NCBI GenBank assembly: GCA_027364825.1
Contig: DAHXOM010000280.1
Coordinates: 1-7,530, forward strand
Direction: 5' to 3'
DNA length: 7,530 nt
From: a bacterium
GTDB lineage: Bacteria > JAMCPX01
Within the stretch, counting starts at the first letter, position 1. Each line of letters starts with the position of its first letter. The notes beneath the pieces are model-generated. The model was given only the letters and a program-made list of their open reading frames with translations. It was not told the DNA's origin and did not search any database. This document shows positions 1 through 4,846 of this stretch, piece after piece. Position numbers and translations under genes: made by a program.

Positions 1-1483
1 TCGCAGAACTGCACGGCGCCACGGTTATTGTATGAGCAGATTGCGGGCCTCGCACATAATTTAACATGTCCTCCGCTGGATTAAAGCTCGCAGAACCGTC
101 TGTCGTTGTGACCGTAAAGCCGCCGGGAAAATGTATTTGCGGGATGAATAGCTCTGTTGCGCCATGACCAATACCATCGTCTCTGTAGGTATACGTGAAC
201 GTGGTTGTCGTAAATGTAGATGGGTCGCTTGTTATCGGATAACTTATGCTGACCGGGGTCCCTGCCGTAAGCACAGGATACGGCCGTGACAGGATATCCG
301 TGACAGGGAAGGCGGGTGCACCGGTTGCATCCAGCAGCACCATACCGCCGCTCCCGTTGAAAACTTCCCCATAAGCCCAGTACATCCAGTTGCTGCGCTC
401 GTTATCGAGCTCTCCCAGCAGCGCAGTCAGATATGCAGCGCTGTTGCTTTCGTTGTGGTCCAGGCCCATTTCATCCACGATATACGGGACGTTCATGGAA
501 CCGCTCACCATGGCAATTTCCGGTATCGTTGTCTGCAGGGACGTTATATCGGAGGAGCTTATGCTGCTCCCGGTAGTCAGAGGATAGTAATGGGGTGCAA
601 AAACGAGGTTTTTGAAATCCGACGGGAACGTGGTGCTGCTGATGCCGGTATTATAATTGTGGAGGAGGTTCGCCCTTGTCACCGAGGGCTCAAACATGAT
701 TGCGTGCGATGGATCGACCTTGCGAATGGCGCTGGCAATCTTTTCATAAAACGGCGCAAGCGCCTTTGTTTCGAAGTCCGTTGCAAAAAGACTGTACCCC
801 CCGGGGTAAGGCTCGTTCATGATCTCATAACCGAGTACCGAGGTATTGGTTGCAAACAGGGCTGCCACGCGCTGCCATGCTTCGGCGTAATGCTCCTGCA
901 AGCCTCTATTGTCCGGAGCGGGTGTATCGTCCCAGAAATTCTGAAAAGACTGCGTGATTGCGGGGACCAGATAATTGGTTGCCCAACTGCTTGTATTGCA
1001 CTGGCTCACATCATAACCTGCAAGGTCACATGCCCATGCAGGTGCTCCGTCTCCATAGCACAGGGACTGGCTGTAAAGGTCCTGGTGCATGTCGAGAAGC
1101 ACATACAGTCCGTCATCCTTGCACATCTGTACCTCCTGCTGGATCTGATTGAGATAGTTTGTATCAATCATGCCGGGTGTCGGCTCAAGCCCTGCCCATA
1201 TTATTATCAGCCTTACGGCATTGAATCCGGCCTGCTTTATATTTGCAAAGTAAGGAGCGGCATCGGCGGTTGTTGCTGTAGGAGGCAGGGAGTCCGGCAG
1301 ATAGGGAGGGACTTTCTGGCTCACATTGATACCATGGATAAGGATCACCCTGCCCTGCGTGTCCCTGAGCCATGTGCCGTCAGATACGACTGATGTATGT
1401 CCGGGGGATGTCTTCGTACCGGAACATCCGATTATTACCATGAACACTGCAACCGGGAAAAGGAGAAATATTTTATTTTTCAT
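1..1483 (-). CDS. GH5 endoglycoceramidase-like lipoprotein (partial, C-terminus off the left edge)
   Basis: The frame is open for 494 codons from ATG 1483 to the window edge. Seen: a hydrophobic N-terminus ending in the lipobox I17-I-G-C20, so a lipoprotein is predicted. Next comes a segment typical of endoglycoceramidases (WLRDTQGRVILIHGINV, then PPYLP). The GH5 acid/base motif MNEP has E224, and the likely nucleophile is E338 in IVDEMG, where the family more often has E-F-G. From about Y402 (YPVLTAGTP) a beta-rich region matches the C-terminal domain of this subfamily. Known: such enzymes release the oligosaccharide from glycosphingolipids; relatives cut other lipid or steryl glycosides. 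Substrate here is inferred only. Family members are about 490 residues, so little should be missing. An in-frame TAA lies 12 nt before the ATG, and starting at M15 would destroy the signal peptide, so M1 is preferred. No Shine-Dalgarno is visible. Confidence 0.88.
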   Translation of the reverse strand, partial: MKNKIFLLFPVAVFMVIIGCSGTKTSPGHTSVVSDGTWLRDTQGRVILIHGINVSQKVPPYLPDSLPPTATTADAAPYFANIKQAGFNAVRLIIIWAGLEPTPGMIDTNYLNQIQQEVQMCKDDGLYVLLDMHQDLYSQSLCYGDGAPAWACDLAGYDVSQCNTSSWATNYLVPAITQSFQNFWDDTPAPDNRGLQEHYAEAWQRVAALFATNTSVLGYEIMNEPYPGGYSLFATDFETKALAPFYEKIASAIRKVDPSHAIMFEPSVTRANLLHNYNTGISSTTFPSDFKNLVFAPHYYPLTTGSSISSSDITSLQTTIPEIAMVSGSMNVPYIVDEMGLDHNESNSAAYLTALLGELDNERSNWMYWAYGEVFNGSGGMVLLDATGAPAFPVTDILSRPYPVLTAGTPVSISYPITSDPSTFTTTTFTYTYRDDGIGHGATELFIPQIHFPGGFTVTTTDGSASFNPAEDMLNYVRGPQSAHTITVAPCSSA

Positions 1484-1489
1484 ATCTAT

Positions 1490-1518
1490 AATTTATTATA
1501 AGCGGCACAGCCTGTCAA
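1490..1518 (-). promoter_or_regulatory. Possible promoter of the GH5 lipoprotein gene
   Basis: On the minus strand a perfect TTGACA (1518-1513) is followed after 17 nt by TAAATT (1495-1490, four of six consensus positions). A better -10 word, TATAAT (1500-1495), lies only 12 nt from the -35, which is too close to pair with it. Transcription from the first pairing would begin almost at the ATG, giving a leaderless or nearly leaderless message, which agrees with the missing ribosome site. Weak evidence only. Confidence 0.35.
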
Positions 1519-1543
1519 TTCGCAAAAATGCAGACGTATGATT

Positions 1544-1592
1544 GGGGAAAATTCAAGATTCAAAATTCAAGATTCAAGATTCAAAATTAAGT
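1544..1592. repeat. Tandem ATTCAAR heptamer tract A
   Basis: After GGGGAAA there are five perfect copies of the 7-bp unit ATTCAA(A/G) between 1551 and 1585, followed by a degenerate copy (ATTAAGT). The same prefix and unit recur at 4590-4638 and again at 4702-4729. It resembles in style the short tandemly repeated heptamers known from intergenic regions of cyanobacteria and other bacteria. It is noncoding; no function is evident. Confidence 0.85.
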
Positions 1593-1604
1593 AACACAGA
1601 CCTC

Positions 1605-1631
1605 TTCAGGACGGGTACCCGTTCCCCTGAA
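1605..1631 (-). terminator. Bulged hairpin just past the exporter operon stop; possible terminator or RNA-stabilising structure
   Basis: TTCAGG (1605-1610) pairs with CCTGAA (1626-1631). Inside lies the perfect 12-bp palindrome ACGGGTACCCGT (1611-1622), leaving a 3-nt bulge on one side (1623-1625). It begins two bases after the permease TAG on the transcribed strand. There is no U-run following it, so it is not a classical intrinsic terminator; protection of the mRNA 3' end is an alternative. Bases 1613-1628 are identical to 4666-4681, so it is also part of a dispersed repeat. Confidence 0.45.
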
Positions 1632-1632
1632 C

Positions 1633-2844
1633 CTATTCGTACCTCAGGGATTCTATGGGGTCGAGCTGTGCAGCCTTGTACGCAGGGTACACGCCGAAAA
1701 AGATACCCACGAATGCGGAAAAAAAGAACGACAGCAGGATTGCCCACGGCGTAATGCTGATGTGGAAGCCGCTGATCATGGACTGCATGATAAACCCGCC
1801 TCCGATGCCTATCAGCATCCCGATAATACCGCCCGTAGTACTCAGGGTTGCGGATTCAATAAGGAATTGGATGAGGATATCCCGCTTGTTTGCCCCGACT
1901 GCCTTGCGCAGGCCTATCTCCCTGGTACGCTCCTTGATGGAAACCAGCATGATGTTCATGATTCCGATGCCGCCCACAAGCAGGGATATCGCAGCTATGC
2001 CCCCAAGCACAACGGTCATCATATTCATGATGGTATCGACCGTCGAAAGCATGGACTCCTGTGTTACGACTGTAAAGTCTTCGTTGTTGTTGTGCTGCCG
2101 TTTCAGGATCTGCGTTATCTGGGCAACTGCCTCGTTGATGACATTTTTTGATATTGCCTTTGCCCGGATACCGAACAGGCTGTCTGTGTTAAAGATCTTC
2201 TCCGCTGATTTGGCAGGAACATAGACGAGATCGTCCCAGTCAAAACCCACTGCCTGTCCCTTTTTCTCCATAACGCCGATGACCCTGAAATAAAAATTAC
2301 CGAGCTTGACAATCCTGCCGAGGGGGTTCTGGTCCGCAAACAGTGCCTTCCATATATTGTACCCGAGCACACATACATTCCTGCCGGCATCGCTTTCTTC
2401 CCTGGTCATAAATCCGCCGATGGAAGGCATCATGCTGATAATCCTTGTGAACTGCTCATTGACGCCGACGACCGTCGTGTCCGCATGCGCATCATGGTAT
2501 TTGACGATCAGCGCCCCGAGTATCATGGGGAATACCCCGTCAACGTACGTTGCCTGCCTCTCTATTGCCCTGACATCGGACAGTGTCAGCTTATGCGTCG
2601 ACGCTATGCCTGCAACAGGGAAATTACCACCCTTTGTCTGGACCTTGCCGGGCTGTATAATGATGAGGTTGGTCCCAAGCCCTGCAAATTTCTCCAGGAT
2701 GTACTGCTTTGCGCCCTCTGCCATGGAAACGAGCAGGATCACGGACGCAACACCGATGATCACGCCGAGCATGGTCAGAGCAGACCGCATCTTGTTGCTC
2801 GATAGTGCCTCAAACGCCGTAACGATGTAGGTCAGCTTGTTCAT
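1633..2844 (-). CDS. ABC transporter permease, MacB/FtsX family
   Basis: Inner-membrane subunit of 403 residues with the MacB-type layout. Seen: one N-terminal membrane helix (about 21-43, preceded by NKMRSALTMLGVIIGV), a long periplasmic domain (about 45-270), then three membrane helices (about 274-301, 335-356 and 366-387). The hallmark loop TREIGLRKAVGA lies at 308-319 and the C-terminal signature YPAYKAAQLDPIESLRYE at 386-403. Known: family members form dimers that transmit ATP-driven motion to the periplasm (mechanotransmission) and export antibiotics, peptides, toxins or lipoproteins. Here the ATPase is a separate gene, unlike E. coli MacB where both are fused. The ATG overlaps the ATPase stop by 4 nt (ATGA) and AGGA lies 3 nt ahead of it. 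Substrate cannot be told from sequence. The neighbouring adaptor argues against a Lol-type lipoprotein sorter. Confidence 0.93.
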   Translation of the reverse strand: MNKLTYIVTAFEALSSNKMRSALTMLGVIIGVASVILLVSMAEGAKQYILEKFAGLGTNLIIIQPGKVQTKGGNFPVAGIASTHKLTLSDVRAIERQATYVDGVFPMILGALIVKYHDAHADTTVVGVNEQFTRIISMMPSIGGFMTREESDAGRNVCVLGYNIWKALFADQNPLGRIVKLGNFYFRVIGVMEKKGQAVGFDWDDLVYVPAKSAEKIFNTDSLFGIRAKAISKNVINEAVAQITQILKRQHNNNEDFTVVTQESMLSTVDTIMNMMTVVLGGIAAISLLVGGIGIMNIMLVSIKERTREIGLRKAVGANKRDILIQFLIESATLSTTGGIIGMLIGIGGGFIMQSMISGFHISITPWAILLSFFFSAFVGIFFGVYPAYKAAQLDPIESLRYE

Positions 2845-3512
2845 GTTTCCTGCACAATGGAGCCGTCCAGTATCTTTATCACCCTGTTAGCCTGCTGTGC
2901 TATGAACGGATCATGCGTTATTAAAATTATCGTCACCTTCATTTGCTCATTGAGGTTTTTGAAAATGGATATGATCTCCCTGCCCGACTTTGTATCGAGG
3001 TTTCCCGTGGGTTCATCCGCAAGTATAATGTCCGGATTATTCACGATGGCCCTTGCTATTGCAATACGCTGCTGCTGTCCGCCGGACAGCTGTGAAGGCC
3101 TATGGTACATCCTGTCGCTCAGCCCCACCTTTACCAGCGCCTCTTTTGCCCTTGTCTCAATTTCCCGGTCCTCAATGCCCGCATACAGCAGGGGGATTGA
3201 AACATTTTTGATTGCATTGTATCTCGGCAAAAGGTTGAACATCTGAAACACGAAGCCGATTTGTTTGTTCCGTATATGCGCGAGTTCTTTGTCCGAATAA
3301 TCCGATATGTTTTTATCGTTCAACATATATTTCCCGTCGGATGGTTTGTCCAGACACCCGATGATGTTCATCAGGGTGGACTTGCCTGAACCTGACGGAC
3401 CTATGATTGAAATATATTCGCCGCTGTCTATACGAAGGTTTATGTCCTTTAAAGCTGTGACCTCTACAGAATCCATCCGGTAGACCTTCCACACCTTTTC
3501 CATCTCAATCAT
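2841..3512 (-). CDS. ABC transporter ATP-binding protein, MacB/LolD type
   Basis: Cytoplasmic ATPase of 223 residues, the usual size for a stand-alone LolD/MacB-type nucleotide-binding domain. Seen: Walker A GPSGSGKST at 38-46, Q-loop glutamine Q90 (GFVFQMFNLLP), signature LSGGQQQR at 142-149, Walker B IILADE with catalytic E167, D-loop NLD at 171-173 and H-loop H200. All catalytic elements are intact. It powers the permease encoded directly after it. The ATG at 3512 overlaps the adaptor stop codon region by 8 nt and has AAGG about 9 nt upstream. An alternative in-frame ATG at 3503 (MEKVWKVY) would begin just after the adaptor stop and cannot be excluded. Both overlaps suggest translational coupling and fixed subunit ratios. 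Confidence 0.95.
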   Translation of the reverse strand: MIEMEKVWKVYRMDSVEVTALKDINLRIDSGEYISIIGPSGSGKSTLMNIIGCLDKPSDGKYMLNDKNISDYSDKELAHIRNKQIGFVFQMFNLLPRYNAIKNVSIPLLYAGIEDREIETRAKEALVKVGLSDRMYHRPSQLSGGQQQRIAIARAIVNNPDIILADEPTGNLDTKSGREIISIFKNLNEQMKVTIILITHDPFIAQQANRVIKILDGSIVQET

Positions 3513-4542
3513 GCGCCGAGACCTTCATCCCTTCACGCAGGGTATATTTATCGGAGGGCAGGATCACCTTCATGTCCTGTGTCAGGCCTTTTGTAATAAC
3601 CGTGCTGTCCCAGTTCGATATACCGGTTTGCACGTCTGTCTTTGCCGCCCTGCCGTTCCGGACAACCCACACAAACTTGTTGGTTGCAGATGAATCCTGA
3701 ATCGTATACGTGGGCACATAGAGGACGTCCTTTGCAACACTGACAATAATCTCGACATCCGCGGACATGCCCATCTTGATACCGCTTATATGCGGAAGGG
3801 AGATTTGAGCCTCTATGGTCCTGTTGAGATCAAGGGCCGTCGATACCGCGGGGGACACATCGATGACCCTCCCTTCAAAAACCCTGTCGGGAAATGCATC
3901 GAAGGTAATGTGTGCCTGCTGGCCCGTTTTTATCATGCCGGAATCCACCTCGTCGAACGGCGCCTTTATGTGATACGAACCGTCATCGACGACTTGAACC
4001 AGCAGTCCGTACTGCTGCAACGAGGATGTCGCACCCGGCAGCATCGAATTGCCGCCAAGGGGGAACTCGCCGAGATGCACGTTCAGCTCGGTTATGACAC
4101 CGGACAGGGGCGTGCGTATGAACGATTGCTCGTACCGCGCCAATGCCCCGCGGTATGCGTACATTGCGGTATCAAGCGATGCCTTTGATATGGCACGGGA
4201 GGGAAACAATCTTTTCGCCCTGCTGTATGCCTCTTCCGTGCTGTCAAGCTCCACCTTTGCAATGGCATTGTCCATGACGATAATAATATCGCCCTTTTTA
4301 ACGTGGTCGCCCTTTTTGTAATTGATGCGGGTTACTGCGCCCGGATATTCGGACATCAGGTTTGCCTTTTCAGCGGGCTCGACAGAGCCTGACGATGTCG
4401 AGCTTACGATCCGATCGACATCACCCTTTTTTACCGGCACCGTGTTTACCGGTACGGGTTTTTCCGCAGATACCACCTTTATTGCGACGATCAGGAGAAC
4501 TGCTATGATCAAAACCGGTATAACTATTTTTTTCATCTTCAT
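3505..4542 (-). CDS. Periplasmic adaptor (HlyD/MacA-type membrane fusion protein)
   Basis: Predicted 345-residue adaptor from ATG 4542. Seen: a basic start then one membrane helix (about 5-24), a first lipoyl-like half (about 57-92, with GAVTRINYKKGDHVKKGDI), a short helical hairpin (about 93-138), the second lipoyl half (SFIRTPLSGVITELNVHLGE), then beta-barrel and membrane-proximal regions (KGLTQDMKVILPSD). Known: such adaptors link an ABC or RND pump to an outer-membrane channel. The hairpin is only about 46 residues, shorter than in MacA, so contact with a TolC-like channel is less certain; no channel gene is in the window. The frame stays open upstream to a TTG at 4602, but that lies inside a heptamer repeat, and ATG 4581 lacks a ribosome site. 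ATG 4536 is equally possible. It heads the three-gene exporter operon. Confidence 0.88.
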   Translation of the reverse strand: MKMKKIVIPVLIIAVLLIVAIKVVSAEKPVPVNTVPVKKGDVDRIVSSTSSGSVEPAEKANLMSEYPGAVTRINYKKGDHVKKGDIIIVMDNAIAKVELDSTEEAYSRAKRLFPSRAISKASLDTAMYAYRGALARYEQSFIRTPLSGVITELNVHLGEFPLGGNSMLPGATSSLQQYGLLVQVVDDGSYHIKAPFDEVDSGMIKTGQQAHITFDAFPDRVFEGRVIDVSPAVSTALDLNRTIEAQISLPHISGIKMGMSADVEIIVSVAKDVLYVPTYTIQDSSATNKFVWVVRNGRAAKTDVQTGISNWDSTVITKGLTQDMKVILPSDKYTLREGMKVSAHD

Positions 4543-4549
4543 CCAATCT

Positions 4550-4577
4550 AATATATTGCCAATCCGTATATTGGCAA
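4550..4577 (-). promoter_or_regulatory. Possible exporter promoter with embedded 8-6-8 inverted-repeat operator
   Basis: On the minus strand TTGCCAAT (4577-4570), six bases, then ATTGGCAA (4563-4556) form a perfect inverted repeat. Its left arm supplies a -35-like TTGCCA, and directly after the right arm comes a -10-like TATATT (4555-4550), with 16 nt between the two. A dyad filling the -35/-10 spacer is a common place for a repressor such as a TetR- or MarR-type protein; none is encoded in the window. The predicted transcript start falls within a few bases of the chosen ATG 4542. The dyad is certain; its role is inferred. Confidence 0.5.
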
Positions 4578-4589
4578 GCATTCGCAGAG

Positions 4590-4638
4590 GGGGAAAATTC
4601 AAAACTCAAAATTCAAAATTCAAAACTCAAAATTCAGT
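4590..4638. repeat. Tandem heptamer tract B (A(T/C)TCAAA)
   Basis: Five 7-bp units alternate ATTCAAA and ACTCAAA from 4597 to 4631, followed by ATTCAGT. The preceding GGGGAAA matches the start of tract A at 1544, in the same orientation. The tract extends the adaptor reading frame artificially to a TTG at 4602. No function is evident. Confidence 0.83.
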
Positions 4639-4647
4639 CCTCATCCG

Positions 4648-4691
4648 CACCCTTCCCTTTCGGGTGGGTACCCGTTCCCCTAAAAGGGGAA
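4648..4691. repeat. GC-rich hairpin cluster carrying the second copy of the 16-bp repeat
   Basis: Three overlapping local hairpins are visible: CACCC/GGGTG (4648-4652 with 4662-4666), CGGGT/ACCCG (4661-4665 with 4670-4674) and the clean stem TTCCCC/GGGGAA (4675-4680 with 4686-4691, loop TAAAA). Bases 4666-4681 (GGGTACCCGTTCCCCT) are identical to 1613-1628. Both copies follow a heptamer tract by about 20-30 nt in the same orientation, so tract plus palindrome looks like one mobile or amplified intergenic unit. Confidence 0.65.
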
Positions 4692-4701
4692 GAAACTAAA
4701 G

Positions 4702-4729
4702 ATTCAAAATTCAAGACTCAAGATTCAAC
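4702..4729. repeat. Tandem heptamer tract C
   Basis: Four units of the same 7-bp family (ATTCAAA, ATTCAAG, ACTCAAG, ATTCAAC) lie on the far side of the GC-rich hairpin cluster. The cluster is therefore bracketed by heptamers here, whereas the copy near 1600 has heptamers on one side only. Confidence 0.78.
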
Positions 4730-4757
4730 CCCCTGTGTCCCCCTTAACAGGGGGACA
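4729..4757 (+). other. Two mutually exclusive hairpins upstream of secA
   Basis: CCCCCT occurs twice (4729-4734 and 4739-4744) ahead of one AGGGGG (4749-4754). Structure one pairs 4729-4736 (CCCCCTGT) with 4747-4754 (ACAGGGGG), 8 bp with a 10-nt loop. Structure two pairs 4736-4744 with 4749-4757, 9 bp with loop TAAC. They share the 3' arm and cannot coexist. The second should be more stable. Whether this is transcribed depends on the secA start site, which I cannot locate, so this may be only a DNA-level repeat. Confidence 0.5.
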
Positions 4758-4788
4758 TACTATGTGCCCTTTGTTTGACTTTATATAG

Positions 4789-4796
4789 GGAGGAGG
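4789..4796 (+). promoter_or_regulatory. Strong Shine-Dalgarno for the secA leader ORF
   Basis: GGAGGAGG lies 8 nt before the ATG at 4805, near-ideal spacing. By contrast the secA ATG at 4839 has only AAGG at 4825-4828, 10 nt away. The best ribosome site in the region therefore serves the short leader frame rather than secA itself. Confidence 0.7.
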
Positions 4797-4804
4797 ATTA
4801 AAAT

Positions 4805-4846
4805 ATGGACTATACTTATTCAAAAAGGCAGAAAAACAATGTTTGA
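4805..4846 (+). CDS. 13-codon leader ORF overlapping the secA start
   Basis: ATG 4805 opens a frame encoding MDYTYSKRQKNNV and stopping at TGA 4844-4846, 8 nt into overlap with the secA ATG at 4839 in another frame. The strong ribosome site and stop-start overlap suggest translational coupling: ribosomes finishing the leader could restart on secA. Known: E. coli secA is controlled by translation of an upstream gene, secM, through nascent-chain arrest. This peptide is far too short to span the ribosome exit tunnel and has no signal sequence, so the SecM mechanism itself is unlikely. It could also be a chance ATG after a good ribosome site. Confidence 0.45.
   Translation: MDYTYSKRQKNNV

Noticed and set aside
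455..1393. A 312-codon open frame on the plus strand
   Set aside because: It lies antisense to the GH5 lipoprotein, whose minus-strand frame carries clear catalytic motifs; the plus-strand product is cysteine-rich with no recognisable domain.
1551..1592. CRISPR-like array
   Set aside because: The units are 7 bp, directly adjacent and without spacers; this is a tandem microsatellite-type tract.
4543..4602. Extension of the adaptor to a TTG start at 4602
   Set aside because: The start codon lies inside the heptamer tandem repeat, has no ribosome site, and adds residues ahead of an already typical basic-plus-hydrophobic N-terminus.
4811..4816. TATACT as the -10 box of a secA promoter
   Set aside because: It lies downstream of the strong ribosome site, the expected -35 position is GGGAGG, and transcription would start too close to the secA ATG.
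4805..4846. A SecM-type arrest peptide controlling secA
   Set aside because: Thirteen residues cannot fill the exit tunnel, and neither a signal peptide nor the known arrest motif is present.
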